Shown in pieces: positions 50,109 to 59,445 of a stretch of 64,000 nucleotides of DNA. Position 1 is the first letter of the stretch; every line of letters starts with the position of its first letter. This DNA is from Planctomycetota bacterium. GTDB taxonomy: Bacteria; Planctomycetota; UBA8742; UBA2392. The notes under the pieces were generated by a model. The model had not been told where the DNA came from. It ran no database searches and saw only the letters and a program-made list of their open reading frames with translations. The translations under genes were made by a program, and so were the position numbers. Where the stretch lies: the NCBI GenBank assembly GCA_020638675.1, contig JACKID010000003.1:186001-250000 (forward strand), in the 5' to 3' direction.

Positions 50109-51344
50109 ATGGATAGTGGCGCTTACCGTTTGTCGAAAGATGAACAAGCCGTTCTGGACCACGTCTCGGGCTTGACCCGGGTCCTTGCCGAGCCAGCTGA
50201 TCCGATCTGCGAAGACAGGGAATTTGTCGGGGAACTGGTGGCCATGCGCTCCAAATTGGGGGCCATGGCCATCCACCCCCCGAAGATGCGACTCACGTTT
50301 GACGATGTACTTGCCGCCGCTGATCTCGAGGATCGGCCACCCACCGACAACCGAATCATCTACTGGCTCACAGGGCGCTGGGGCATCGGCCTAGTGACGG
50401 CTGCCAGTGTGGCACTGGCGTTCATAACGGGCGTCGTGGCCACTGGGGGGCGAGGAATCATCTTCAGCAGCGTTAAACAGGCGGAGCAATTCCCAGTGCA
50501 CTCGGATTCAGAACAGGGGCCAAGCGCGAAGCTGAGACAGCCTGACGCACTCGCCCCCGGCGATAGGCCATCCCAGAGGGCCAACATTACTGTCGATGAA
50601 GTAACTACGGGAACTTGGATATCGGATACTTCAGAAGCTGCAGATACGCCTGTCGACCCGGCTCTCTACGGGTCAATTGTCCGGGAAGGGTCCATCCACC
50701 TGCGGGACGCTGACCCGGCCAAAGTGCAACGTCTGGTGACTGAACTGGTTACCTCATCCGCCGGTGTGGTTACCGGCTTGACACGTCAAGGGACAGGCGA
50801 GGACGTCGGTGTCTCGATCTCAGTGGCCGTCCCGGCTGACAAATACCGCGAGTTCAAGGCCAAGGTGGCCGGATTCGGCGAGGTGCTGGGAGAAAGCGAA
50901 TCGACTGAAGACGTCACCAGCGACCAGGTTGACCTGAAATCCCGCCTGAGCGAAGCCGAAGACTACCTGACCCGCCTCGACAAGCTGATCGAAACACCCA
51001 CTGACCTTTCCTCACTGCAAAACCTCGAACGTGAACGCCGCCAGACCCGCCTCGAAATCGAGCGCTACAAACGCGCCATCGCCGCACTCGAAAACCGCGT
51101 AGCCCTGTCCCGCCTCGACGTGCTCATCACCACAACCGAGCCCGAAGCCCCGCCGGAAGTTGAAAAACGCGGCGAGCTGGTCGAGGCATGGGACGACGGA
51201 GTAGAAGGCCTCAAGGCCGTATCGGGAACGCTGCTGCGCATAGGCGTCGCCGGCTCACCCTTCCTGGCGCTGGGAGCCATCGCCTACCTGGTGCTCCGCC
51301 GCAAGCGCAAGAAGCTCGAAGCACAGGACCGCATCGCAGCCTAA
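50109..51344 (+). CDS. Membrane DUF4349 protein, presumed partner of the ECF factor
   Basis: A 411-residue protein. Residues 1-90 are cytoplasmic and would be the sigma-binding part. A membrane helix lies at about 95-117, an outer DUF4349-like domain at about 180-380 (IHLRDADPAKVQRLVTELVTSSAGVV, VSISVAVPADKYREFKAKVAGFG, TEDVTSDQVDLKSRLSEAEDYLTRL), including a long coiled-coil hairpin. A second helix at about 375-398 precedes a basic end. DUF4349 proteins are membrane proteins often linked to ECF regulation or cell-envelope functions. ATG at 50109 follows AAGGAG/TAGGG. The helices bracket the outer domain, so both ends are probably cytoplasmic. Confidence 0.78.
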   Translation: MDSGAYRLSKDEQAVLDHVSGLTRVLAEPADPICEDREFVGELVAMRSKLGAMAIHPPKMRLTFDDVLAAADLEDRPPTDNRIIYWLTGRWGIGLVTAASVALAFITGVVATGGRGIIFSSVKQAEQFPVHSDSEQGPSAKLRQPDALAPGDRPSQRANITVDEVTTGTWISDTSEAADTPVDPALYGSIVREGSIHLRDADPAKVQRLVTELVTSSAGVVTGLTRQGTGEDVGVSISVAVPADKYREFKAKVAGFGEVLGESESTEDVTSDQVDLKSRLSEAEDYLTRLDKLIETPTDLSSLQNLERERRQTRLEIERYKRAIAALENRVALSRLDVLITTTEPEAPPEVEKRGELVEAWDDGVEGLKAVSGTLLRIGVAGSPFLALGAIAYLVLRRKRKKLEAQDRIAA

Positions 51345-51371
51345 AAGAAAGCCCGCCGCAAAGCGGCGGGC
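51343..51371 (-). terminator. Intrinsic terminator of korB
   Basis: On the minus strand an 8-bp perfect stem (GCCCGCCG / CGGCGGGC, 5-nt loop, 51351-51371) is followed by TTTCTTTT, the complement of 51343-51350. It lies about 47 bp beyond the korB stop and overlaps the last codon of the convergent DUF4349 gene. Confidence 0.75.
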
Positions 51372-51381
51372 CAAGCAGTTC

Positions 51382-51416
51382 CTACCAACTACAAACCACA
51401 AGCTACCAACTGCAGT
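51382..51416. repeat. Seven-nucleotide-period repeat immediately after korB
   Basis: On the plus strand the sequence divides into heptads CTACCAA CTACAAA CCACAAG CTACCAA CTGCAGT. The 9-mer CTACCAACT occurs twice at exactly 21 bp (51382-51390 and 51403-51411). The element runs up to the korB stop and shares CTGCAGTTC with the spacer on the other side of korB. Confidence 0.6.
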
Positions 51417-51417
51417 T

Positions 51418-52461
51418 CTACGCCAGCTCGTTCATGACCTCTTCAAGCGCGGCCTTGCTGGGACGGGCGACGTCTTCTTTCAGGCGCGACAGCGGCGTAT
51501 CGCACATATTGATCTGGTCGACGAAGCGCGGCTCTTTCTCGTTGATGTAGATGATGCCGGTCGGGATCTTGCCGCTTTCGTGGTACTCGGCCAGCAGGTT
51601 CAGCGCGGCGAGGCGGTTGGTCGGGTCGTAGTCCTTCTCCAGTGCCTTGATCGTGATGTGGCTGCCGTCGCCGAGCGTGATTTCGCGCTCGTCGCCATGG
51701 TCCATTTCTTCATACTGCGGGTCGTACGCCGGCACGAAGCCGATGTCCTGCAGCGCGAACTCGTTGTCCTTGGCGTAGGGAAAGCTCTTGGTCGAGCCGG
51801 CGTGGTTGTTGAACGTCACGCACGGGCTGACGATGTCCAGCAGCGCCAGGCCTTCGAACGCCATCGCCGCCTGCATCACCTGCCGCATCATCTTGGTGTT
51901 GCCCGCGAACAGGCGGGCGACAAAGCCGCAGCCCAGCTCAACGGCCAGCGCGCACAGGTCGATCGCGTGCATGTGGTTGACCGCGCCATGCTTCAGCTTG
52001 CTGCCCTTGTCGGCCGTGGCGCTGAACTGGCCCTTGGTCAGCCCGTACACGCCGTTGTTTTCGACGACGTAGACAAGGTCAAGGTTGCGGCGCATCACGT
52101 GCACGAACTGGCCGATGCCGATATTGGCCGTGTCGCCGTCGCCGGAAACGCCGATCATCTTCAGCGTGCGGTTCGCCAACGCGGTGCCGGTAGCGATGCT
52201 GGGCATGCGCCCGTGCACAGAATTGAAGCTGAAGCTGCGCGACACGAAGTAGGCCGGCGTCTTGGAGCTGCAGCCGATGCCGGACAGCTTCACAAATTGC
52301 TCGGGCTTGATGTCGAGGTCGTAGCACGCGTCGATGATGCGGGCGGTGATCAGGTCGTGCCCGCAGCCGATGCACAGGGTGCTCTTGCTGCCGGCGTAGT
52401 CCTTCTTCTGCAGCCCGACGCGATTGGTCTCGGGCGGTTTTGGCGCTGCTGTGCCTGCCAT
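51418..52461 (-). CDS. korB: 2-oxoacid:ferredoxin oxidoreductase, beta subunit
   Basis: A 347-residue thiamine-diphosphate-binding subunit. CIGCGHDLI near residue 30 opens the family pattern, and GVSGDGDTANIGIGQFVHVMRRNLDLVYVVENNGVYGLTKGQ carries the GDG...N TPP/Mg motif. With the alpha subunit encoded upstream it oxidises 2-oxoglutarate or a related 2-oxoacid to the acyl-CoA and CO2, reducing ferredoxin; the substrate is by similarity only. The end of the protein has the usual extra domain after the TPP fold. It lies 84 bp after korA on the same strand, with a low-complexity repeat between them and another after its stop. Confidence 0.92.
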   Translation of the reverse strand: MAGTAAPKPPETNRVGLQKKDYAGSKSTLCIGCGHDLITARIIDACYDLDIKPEQFVKLSGIGCSSKTPAYFVSRSFSFNSVHGRMPSIATGTALANRTLKMIGVSGDGDTANIGIGQFVHVMRRNLDLVYVVENNGVYGLTKGQFSATADKGSKLKHGAVNHMHAIDLCALAVELGCGFVARLFAGNTKMMRQVMQAAMAFEGLALLDIVSPCVTFNNHAGSTKSFPYAKDNEFALQDIGFVPAYDPQYEEMDHGDEREITLGDGSHITIKALEKDYDPTNRLAALNLLAEYHESGKIPTGIIYINEKEPRFVDQINMCDTPLSRLKEDVARPSKAALEEVMNELA

Positions 52462-52462
52462 A

Positions 52463-52536
52463 GTTCAGTTCCTGAGTTTTGCGTTCTAGGTTCCGTGTGT
52501 TCTGCAGTTCAACCCTGAACCCAGAACTCGGAACCC
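52463..52536. repeat. Degenerate heptamer inverted element between korA and korB
   Basis: Read on the minus strand, the spacer divides into 7-nt units GGGTTCC GAGTTCT GGGTTCA GGGTTGA, a centre containing CTGCAG, then units GGAACCT AGAACGC AAAACTC AGGAACT that are near complements of the first set. It therefore forms an imperfect long hairpin. It fills almost the whole gap between the two subunit genes. The 9-mer CTGCAGTTC (52502-52510) also occurs in the repeat after korB. Confidence 0.55.
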
Positions 52537-52545
52537 GATGACTCG

Positions 52546-54363
52546 TTAGACTTCGCGCTCTCGCTTCACGAGGGCCTCCACTACTTCGTCCGCGGTCAGC
52601 GGCATGCCGTCGTAGTGGGTGATGCTGTGCAGCTTCTGGCTGAAGCGCGGCAACTCGGCGTTCAGCGCCATGCGCATCTGGCCGTCGCGGTTCAGCTCGA
52701 CGACATACACGCGCTCGTGCTTGTTGATGAAATCTTCCACTTCCTGCGAGAAGGGGAAAGCGCGCAGACGGCACAGGTCAAGCTTCAGGTTGTGCTTGGT
52801 TTCCAGCTTCACGCATGCTTCTCGGATCGCCTCGGTTGTCGTCCCGAAATAGATCAGTCCGGCGGCGTGGCCGTTGTCCTTGATTTCCGGCTTCGGAACC
52901 ATGTTCTTGGCCGTCTCGAACTTGCGCGCGAGGCGGTCCATGTTGTTCTTCCAGTCGGTCGGCTTCTCGCTGTACGTCGCCTGCGGCGTGTGGCCGGTGC
53001 CGCGGGTAAAGTAGGCCGCGCGCGGGTGGTCGGTCCCAGGGATGGTGCGGTAGGGAATGCCGTCGCCGTCCACGTCGGCGTAGCGGCCCCACTTGCCGCC
53101 GAGTTTCTCAAGCTCGTCCTTGCCGAGGACCTTTCCACGGCGGAACGGCTCGGTCGGGTACTCGAAGCGGTCGCTCATCCAGTAGTTCATGCCCAGGTCG
53201 AGGTCACTGAGGATGAACACGGGCGTCTGCAGCTCTTCCGCCAGGTTCAGCGCCTCGCCCGCCATCTCGAAGATTTCCTTGGGCGTGTTCGGGATCACCA
53301 CCACGTGCTTGGTGTCGCCGTGTGAGGCATAAAACAGGCTGATGATGTCACCCTGCATGGTGCGGGTCGGAAGCCCGGTGCTGGGCCCCGTGCGCGCCAC
53401 GTTGCAGATCACGAATGGAATCTCGGCGAAGTAGGCCAGTCCGATGAACTCGTTCATCAGGCTGATGCCCGGGCCGCTGGTGCTGGTGAAGGCGCGAGCG
53501 CCCGCCCAGCCCGCACCGGCCAGCATACCCACGGCCGCGATCTCGTCTTCGGCCTGCACGACGGCGAAGGTTTTCTTGCCGTCCTTCATGCGGAAGCGGT
53601 TCAGGTATTCCTCGAGGTACTCGCACAGGCTGGACGACGGAGTGATGGGGTACCAGGTGACCACCGTGACGCCGCCGAACATCAGCCCGAGTGCCGCGGC
53701 CGCGTTGCCCTCAATGATGATCTTGCCCTCGTTCGCGTTCATGCGCTCGACGCGGAACGGGTCTACCTTCTTCAGGTTCTCTTCGGCCCACTTGTAGGCG
53801 AACTCGAGCGCCGGCAGGTTGATGTCGATCGCCTTCTGCTTGCCGGCGAGCTGTGTACCCAGCGCCTTCTTGATCTCTTCCATGTCGAAGCCGAACAGCT
53901 GGGCGCACACGCCTACGTACAGCATGTTGATGACCAGCTTGCGCAGCCGCAGGTCCGGGCAGCATTCGGCGATCAGTTTCTTGAACGGCACGGCGTAGTG
54001 GACGCAGTCCGGGCGCTTTTCGCCCAGGTTCAGGGACTCTTCATAGATCAGCACGGCGCCTTCTCGGGCGGATTCGACGTCTTCGTCGCTGGTTTCGCTG
54101 TTCATGCAGACGACGATGTCGGCGTCCTGCTTGCGGGCGATCCAGCCGTCCTTGTTGGCGCGGATGGTGAACCAGGTCGGCAACCCCTGGATGTTGCTGG
54201 GGAACAGGTTCTTGCCGCTGACCGGAATCCCCATGCCGAACAGCGCGCGCAGCAGCACCATGTTGGATGTCTGCGAGCCCGAGCCGTTGGCTGTGGCAAC
54301 GTGAAGTACGAAGTCATTGACGATGGTGCCGGTGTCAGCTTCCGACGCCTGTGCGGTGGCCAT
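52546..54363 (-). CDS. korA: 2-oxoacid:ferredoxin oxidoreductase, alpha subunit with fused gamma domain
   Basis: A 605-residue protein. The first ~190 residues form the gamma domain (LHVATANGSGSQTSNMVLLRALFGMG). The alpha domain begins near IIEGNAAAALGLMFGGV and includes WYPITPSSSLCEYLEEY, TSTSGPGISLMNEFIGLAYFAEIPFVI and ARTGPSTGLPTRTMQGD, typical of KorA/PorA proteins. It pairs with korB downstream. The gamma-alpha fusion is common. ATG at 54363 follows GGAG. With no citrate-cycle genes in view, the substrate (2-oxoglutarate, pyruvate or another oxoacid) is not fixed. Confidence 0.92.
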   Translation of the reverse strand: MATAQASEADTGTIVNDFVLHVATANGSGSQTSNMVLLRALFGMGIPVSGKNLFPSNIQGLPTWFTIRANKDGWIARKQDADIVVCMNSETSDEDVESAREGAVLIYEESLNLGEKRPDCVHYAVPFKKLIAECCPDLRLRKLVINMLYVGVCAQLFGFDMEEIKKALGTQLAGKQKAIDINLPALEFAYKWAEENLKKVDPFRVERMNANEGKIIIEGNAAAALGLMFGGVTVVTWYPITPSSSLCEYLEEYLNRFRMKDGKKTFAVVQAEDEIAAVGMLAGAGWAGARAFTSTSGPGISLMNEFIGLAYFAEIPFVICNVARTGPSTGLPTRTMQGDIISLFYASHGDTKHVVVIPNTPKEIFEMAGEALNLAEELQTPVFILSDLDLGMNYWMSDRFEYPTEPFRRGKVLGKDELEKLGGKWGRYADVDGDGIPYRTIPGTDHPRAAYFTRGTGHTPQATYSEKPTDWKNNMDRLARKFETAKNMVPKPEIKDNGHAAGLIYFGTTTEAIREACVKLETKHNLKLDLCRLRAFPFSQEVEDFINKHERVYVVELNRDGQMRMALNAELPRFSQKLHSITHYDGMPLTADEVVEALVKREREV

Positions 54364-54465
54364 GTGGCAACTCCTGAAGCGAGGGCGATCATCCGCCCAA
54401 CGAGCCGGTTATACGTCAGGAGGCCCCTACTTCAACGGGCGGGGGGCGCGTGGGAAACCCGCGGA

Positions 54466-54894
54466 CTATTCCATGCCGGAGGTCTTGGGCGGCGGCGGGG
54501 GCGAATCCACCTTGATGGCCTGTAGCGTATCGACGTGCAGAAGGTCACCATTGCAGAGGATGTGGACTTCGAAGGTGCCTTCCTTGGTGAACTGCAGCCC
54601 GGGCAGGTTGATGCCGGTTTCGAAGTCTTCCAGCGGCTTGGCGTGCTTCACGCCCCGAAGTTCCGCCTTGGCAAGGACTTGCCCTTCGCCCGGGTCGGTG
54701 AACTCGATGGTGAAGTTGTACTCGCCGTTCATTTCCCCGAGCATCATGTAGACGCCGAAGCGGGCATGAAACACCGGAAACGAAGGCGCATGCACCCGGC
54801 GGAACACGCCGATGATGCTGTATTTGCCGTCTGTCGACCGGATCACCTGGTCACAGATCAGGAACGCTTTGACTTTCGGAGTGCTGCCGCTCAT
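54466..54894 (-). CDS. DUF6941-like small protein
   Basis: A 142-residue protein opening KAFLICDQVIRSTDGKYSIIGVFRRV, which resembles the DUF6941 family, whose members have an N-terminal beta fold and unknown role. The end is Pro-rich (PPPPPKTSGME). No signal peptide, membrane helix or catalytic motif is seen. It lies between korA and the next secreted protein gene on the same strand, with gaps of about 100 and 42 bp. Confidence 0.6.
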   Translation of the reverse strand: MSGSTPKVKAFLICDQVIRSTDGKYSIIGVFRRVHAPSFPVFHARFGVYMMLGEMNGEYNFTIEFTDPGEGQVLAKAELRGVKHAKPLEDFETGINLPGLQFTKEGTFEVHILCNGDLLHVDTLQAIKVDSPPPPPKTSGME

Positions 54895-54936
54895 TCCGAG
54901 AGTCTGCCCGCCATGCCGCCTGCCAGCAATAGGGTG

Positions 54937-56001
54937 TTACTTGGGGCTGGGGGATGAGTCTCCCCCGTCGTCTGTCGGCAGCTCGTTCTTCAGCTTCTCC
55001 AGGCCCGCTTCCAGTTCGGCCTGGGTTTCGAACCACTCGATTTCGGAGTTGCCGCTGGCCCACTGGAACTTCATCAGCCCGTAGGCTTTTGTGCCGGCGG
55101 TTGGCTGAACCTCAATCGCCGCGTTCCAGTCGCCCTTGAAGCCCACGTGCAGCTTGGTCGCTTTGTAGTAGGCCCCCGTGAACCAGTCCTCCTTGTCGGC
55201 CTTGTCGAACGCCTTCACCGTGTCGGCTTCGCTGCCGGTTTTAGAATACTCGACCCGGCAGTAGTCGCGCGCGCTGCCCAGCATCTGTTCGCCTTCGTCC
55301 ATTCGGTAGCGGTCGCGGGGGTTCCAGCGGAACCTGTCCTTGTTGAAATTGCGGGCCTGCTCGACGAAGTTGGTGAAGTCGACCTCCTCGCGGCCGGACT
55401 CCATGAGGAAGTACGACAGCTTCCATTTGCCGTCCTCAAGTGAGAAGACAAGGTCGATTGCTTCATCGGCGCGGTTGGCATAGGCCATGGCGCCGGACCA
55501 CGGCAGCATGTCCAGGTGGCGCATTCTGCTGCGGCGTGCCTGCATCAGCCCGACCGATTTCTGTACGAGGTGCCAGGTCAGAGCGAGATTTTCGCTGGGT
55601 CGCGCCGCCTGCAACGTGAGCATCCCGGAAGTCAACCCCAAGAACTGTGCGTCGGTCAGAGCCTTGAGGTCGGTCACCGACGTGATGGCGAACTCGCCGT
55701 GCGGGTCGTAGCCATCGCAGTAGTTCTTCACCTGGTCGTCGGTGAGCCCGGAGGTGTCGACGAAGTGCATCAACTTCTCACGCAGCAAGGCGACTTGCCC
55801 CTGGGCAGCCTCATCCAGCACCCCGTACAGGGACTTGTAGTCGCCGGAAGACAAAGCGCGCTGCGCTGTCTCGCCAGCCTCGCTCAGCCCTTTGCCGGCC
55901 ATGACATCATTGGACGGGGCCGGCTGCGCCACCGGTGCGGACCCAACGGCTGCCAGTGCAAGCAGCAGGCACAGCCCAAACCAGACATGCGCTTTCTTCA
56001 T
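54937..56001 (-). CDS. Secreted protein of unknown function
   Basis: A 354-residue protein with a clear signal peptide (Lys-Lys, hydrophobic run to about residue 22, cleavage near GSA|PVA). The mature part is helical, with a segment GAMAYANRADEAIDLVFSLEDGKWKLSYFLMESG (about 170-203) that looks like an NTF2-like or DUF-type alpha-beta domain, ending in a short acidic tail (TDDGGDSSPSPK). No cysteine pairs or enzyme motif are visible. It is divergent from the large kinase gene, with 90 bp between starts. Function unknown. Confidence 0.7.
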   Translation of the reverse strand: MKKAHVWFGLCLLLALAAVGSAPVAQPAPSNDVMAGKGLSEAGETAQRALSSGDYKSLYGVLDEAAQGQVALLREKLMHFVDTSGLTDDQVKNYCDGYDPHGEFAITSVTDLKALTDAQFLGLTSGMLTLQAARPSENLALTWHLVQKSVGLMQARRSRMRHLDMLPWSGAMAYANRADEAIDLVFSLEDGKWKLSYFLMESGREEVDFTNFVEQARNFNKDRFRWNPRDRYRMDEGEQMLGSARDYCRVEYSKTGSEADTVKAFDKADKEDWFTGAYYKATKLHVGFKGDWNAAIEVQPTAGTKAYGLMKFQWASGNSEIEWFETQAELEAGLEKLKNELPTDDGGDSSPSPK

Positions 56002-56091
56002 GGCGATCTCCTTATTGGTTTGTGCGCCAGCTTAGCAGGGCTGGACTGATGTTGCGCCATTTCTCACTCGGGGCGCTATACTGCCCGGCCT

Positions 56092-59000
56092 ATGAATGAG
56101 TCGGCTCCGGATCCTGCGCGCCACAAGGCGGTGCTGGCGGCTGTCTTGGCCGTGCAGCGGGGGTTTCTGTCCCCCGACGAAGCCGTGCGCGTACTCGCCG
56201 ACCTGAAGCCCGGCGCAAATGCAGAGCCGATGCAAACGCTCCTGTCCGTGACGCCGACCTCTGCACAGGCGGCCATCTCGGCCGAAGTGGAGGCGCTGGC
56301 CGAAGCGCCCGAAACCCTGGCCAAGACCCTGTCCGAAATGGGCATCAACGCGGACGCGCAATCCAGCCTGTTCGCCATGAAGCCGGACACATCCAGCGAA
56401 GCCGCCACGCGCGCGCTTTCCAGCCTGGCCGAGCGCCAGCAGCGCGTGAAAGACATGACCGCCCGCCTGCCCAGCGCCAGCCATACCGGGCGCTACCAGG
56501 TGAAGCGCGAGTTCGCCCGCGGCGGAATGGGGCTGATCTGGGTCGCAATGGACACGGCCGTGGGGCGCGAGGTTGCGCTGAAAGAGCTGCTGCCGCCGAA
56601 GATGGGGCAGGGCACCAGCCACGCGACCGATTCGCCGGAGATTGTCGAGCGCTTCCTGCGCGAGGCCAAGGTTACCGGCCAGCTCGAGCACCCGAACATT
56701 GTGCCGGTCTACGAAATCGCCACGCGCGACGACGGCGGCGTGTTCTACACGATGAAGCTGGTGCGCGGCAAAACCATGGCGCACCGTCTGCTGCAGATCG
56801 CGAACGGCACCGGCGGGCCGCAGGAAAAGCTGGCCCAGCGCCTGAAGCTGCTGGACGCGTTCGTGGACGTCTGCAACGCCATCGCCTACGCGCACAGCCG
56901 AGGCGTCATCCACCGCGACATCAAGCCCGCCAACATCATGCTCGGCGATTTCGGAGAAACCCTGGTGCTGGACTGGGGGCTGGCGCGTGTGATGGGACAG
57001 GAAGAGTCCAGCGGAGTGCGCAAGAAGGCCGAAGCGCAGGCATTCTCGCCATCCCTGCTGCAGGATGATTCGGAGAACCGCACGCTCGACGGCGCCGTGC
57101 TTGGCACCCCGGCCTACATGCCGCCCGAGCAGGCGCGCGGCGCACTGGAGATGGTCGACGAGCGCGCGGATGTCTACGCGCTGGGCTCGATCCTGTACGA
57201 GGTTCTCTCGGGGCGCCCGCCGTATGAAGGAAAGAACGCGCGCGAGGTGCTGGCGAAGGTGCTGGTACTTTCACCGGAGCCTCTCGCCAAGGTAGCGCCG
57301 CTCGCGCCGCCGGACCTCGTCAGCCTTGCCGACAAAGCCATGGCACGTGAGCCCGGTGAACGTCTCGACTCGGCCGAGAAGCTGGCCGCTGAGGTGCTGG
57401 CGTTCCGCGACGGGCGCGAGTTGAGCGTCTACCGCTACAGCACCGGCGAGCTCGTCAAACGCTTCGTCGGGCGACACAAGGCGGCCGTCGGCGTGGCGTG
57501 TGCGGCTCTTGTGTTGATCGTGGCCGGCGCGATCTACGCCTTCGAGAACATCGCGCGCGAACGCGACCAGGCCGAGCTGAACCTGCAGTCCGCCGAGCGC
57601 GAACGGCAGGCGCGTGTGGACGCCGAGATAGAGCAACAGGCCGAGCGCGACCGTCTGATCCGACAGCGCGAAGGCGAGATCACCGCGCAACGCCGCAAGT
57701 TCGACGGGCTGCGAGGCGACAACCTTGCAAGCGAAGCGCTTGTGCGCACCAACGAAATGAAGGCGCGGCGCGATGCCGGGGCGGCGCTGGCGCCTGCCGA
57801 CCGGGCCGAAAACGCGCGCATCGTTTCGGGGCTGCTCGCGGTCGCGGGCGTGCGGGCGGAGCTGGTGCGCCTGATGACCGCGCCGGTGGCCGGGCAGATC
57901 CACGAGTTTGTGCCGCAGACTGTGCTGGAGGAGGAAACCGGCAACCTGCGCTCCGACCGCTTGCTCGCCGTCGAGCTGGCGCTGCTGAACGAAGACTTCG
58001 CGCTGGCCAGCTTCATTCTGGAGGGTACGGACGCGGACGAAACGACCCTGGCCCTCAAGCGGTGGGGTATCGAGGCGGCCAGATCATCACTGCTGCAGCG
58101 GCATCGCGAGGCCATCGAAATCGCGCTGGATGACGTGCGCAACAACCTCGCCCGCGGCAACCGCCCGCAGGGCAGCATCCGGCTGGAAGACTACGTCATC
58201 CGCCTCGCCGCCTACCATGAAGCCCAGACAGTCGAGTTGCTGGGCGCCGCGCTGCAGCCCTACATCGAGCGCGCGACGCAGCAGGGCGAGCAGGCATTCT
58301 GGACGCAGGTCGAGCGCGACGAGATCACGCTGATCTGCCGCGTGCTCGGCTACCTCGACGTGCCGGACCTTGCCGTGCCGGTGCTGGCTTCGTTCATGGC
58401 GGTGGTGGACGACCCGCGCCTGGCGATCGAGTGCGGCTCGGCCCTGTGCCAGACGTCCAGCGCGCGCGCGTACGAGCCGCTTGTTGGCGTATGGAAACGC
58501 TTTACGCCGCGAAGCTACGTCTGGCGCAGAGTGTCGCGCTGGTTCGACCGCATCCCCGAGCCCGCGGACCTGGCCGTGCCCGCGACGGTCGACGGGCTGC
58601 TCGACCTGGCCGAGATTCGCCGGTTCCGCAACGATCGCGAGGGGGCGGCGGTGGTGGTCGACAAGGCGCTGGAGCTCGAGCCGGAGAACGTTCGCGCGCT
58701 AGTGGCAAAGGCCGGGCTGCAGATGGACGGAAACACGGCCCTCGCCCTGTGCCAGCGCGCGATTGAACTGAAACCGGATGACGCCCGCGCGTGGGCCGCG
58801 CTCGCCAATTGGCAGCACCAGCTCGGGCATCACGCGGAAGCGACGAAGGCCGGTTTGCGGGCGTTCGAGCTGCGCCCGGACGACGGGCGAACCGCGTTGA
58901 ACGTGGGCTATTACTACTATTTCGAGCAGAACTATGACGAGGCGCTGCGCTACTACAACATGTCGCAGGAACTCGACCCGACGGAGGCGCTGGTCTACTC

Positions 59001-59445
59001 AAACCGCGCGGCGATCTATATCAGTCGCGAAATGTTCCCGGAGGCGATGGCGGATCTGACGAAGGCGATCGATCTCGACCCCATGCGCGCCGAGGCCTGG
59101 ATCAACCGGGGCAGCGCGCGCCTGGCGCTGGACAACCCGACCGGCGCGCTTGAGGACGGCAATCGAGCCATCGAGATCGCCCCGTCGCACCCCTGGGCCT
59201 ATCACCTGCGCGCTGACGCCTACTTCGCGCTGGAACGCTACGCGGAAGCGCTGGCAGACTACAACGTGGTCCTGCCGCGCGAGGAGCGCTGGTTCCAGAC
59301 GACCTACAAGCGCCGCGGCGAAGTGAAAGAAAAGCTCGACGATAAGCCCGGCGCGCTGGCCGACTACAAGCGCTACCTCGAGCTGGTCCCGGAGGCCGAA
59401 GACAGGCCGGAGGTGGAAGCAAAGATCGCCGAGCTCGAGAAGTAG
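56092..59445 (+). CDS. Membrane Ser/Thr protein kinase with C-terminal TPR repeats
   Basis: A 1117-residue Hanks-type kinase. After an N-terminal ~130-residue region, the kinase domain (about 135-440) shows the glycine loop ARGGMGLIW, Lys164 in VALKE, HRDIKPANIM with Asp276, and DWG (294-296) where most kinases have DFG, as in many planctomycete kinases. A membrane helix lies at 464-484 and a coiled coil at 486-540. The outer part ends in at least six TPRs (about 830-1110, LAGLQ-type units such as AYEALADYNVVLPREERW). It probably senses outer conditions through the TPR region and phosphorylates cytoplasmic targets. It ends exactly next to the stop of the protease gene on the other strand. Confidence 0.9.
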   Translation: MNESAPDPARHKAVLAAVLAVQRGFLSPDEAVRVLADLKPGANAEPMQTLLSVTPTSAQAAISAEVEALAEAPETLAKTLSEMGINADAQSSLFAMKPDTSSEAATRALSSLAERQQRVKDMTARLPSASHTGRYQVKREFARGGMGLIWVAMDTAVGREVALKELLPPKMGQGTSHATDSPEIVERFLREAKVTGQLEHPNIVPVYEIATRDDGGVFYTMKLVRGKTMAHRLLQIANGTGGPQEKLAQRLKLLDAFVDVCNAIAYAHSRGVIHRDIKPANIMLGDFGETLVLDWGLARVMGQEESSGVRKKAEAQAFSPSLLQDDSENRTLDGAVLGTPAYMPPEQARGALEMVDERADVYALGSILYEVLSGRPPYEGKNAREVLAKVLVLSPEPLAKVAPLAPPDLVSLADKAMAREPGERLDSAEKLAAEVLAFRDGRELSVYRYSTGELVKRFVGRHKAAVGVACAALVLIVAGAIYAFENIARERDQAELNLQSAERERQARVDAEIEQQAERDRLIRQREGEITAQRRKFDGLRGDNLASEALVRTNEMKARRDAGAALAPADRAENARIVSGLLAVAGVRAELVRLMTAPVAGQIHEFVPQTVLEEETGNLRSDRLLAVELALLNEDFALASFILEGTDADETTLALKRWGIEAARSSLLQRHREAIEIALDDVRNNLARGNRPQGSIRLEDYVIRLAAYHEAQTVELLGAALQPYIERATQQGEQAFWTQVERDEITLICRVLGYLDVPDLAVPVLASFMAVVDDPRLAIECGSALCQTSSARAYEPLVGVWKRFTPRSYVWRRVSRWFDRIPEPADLAVPATVDGLLDLAEIRRFRNDREGAAVVVDKALELEPENVRALVAKAGLQMDGNTALALCQRAIELKPDDARAWAALANWQHQLGHHAEATKAGLRAFELRPDDGRTALNVGYYYYFEQNYDEALRYYNMSQELDPTEALVYSNRAAIYISREMFPEAMADLTKAIDLDPMRAEAWINRGSARLALDNPTGALEDGNRAIEIAPSHPWAYHLRADAYFALERYAEALADYNVVLPREERWFQTTYKRRGEVKEKLDDKPGALADYKRYLELVPEAEDRPEVEAKIAELEK

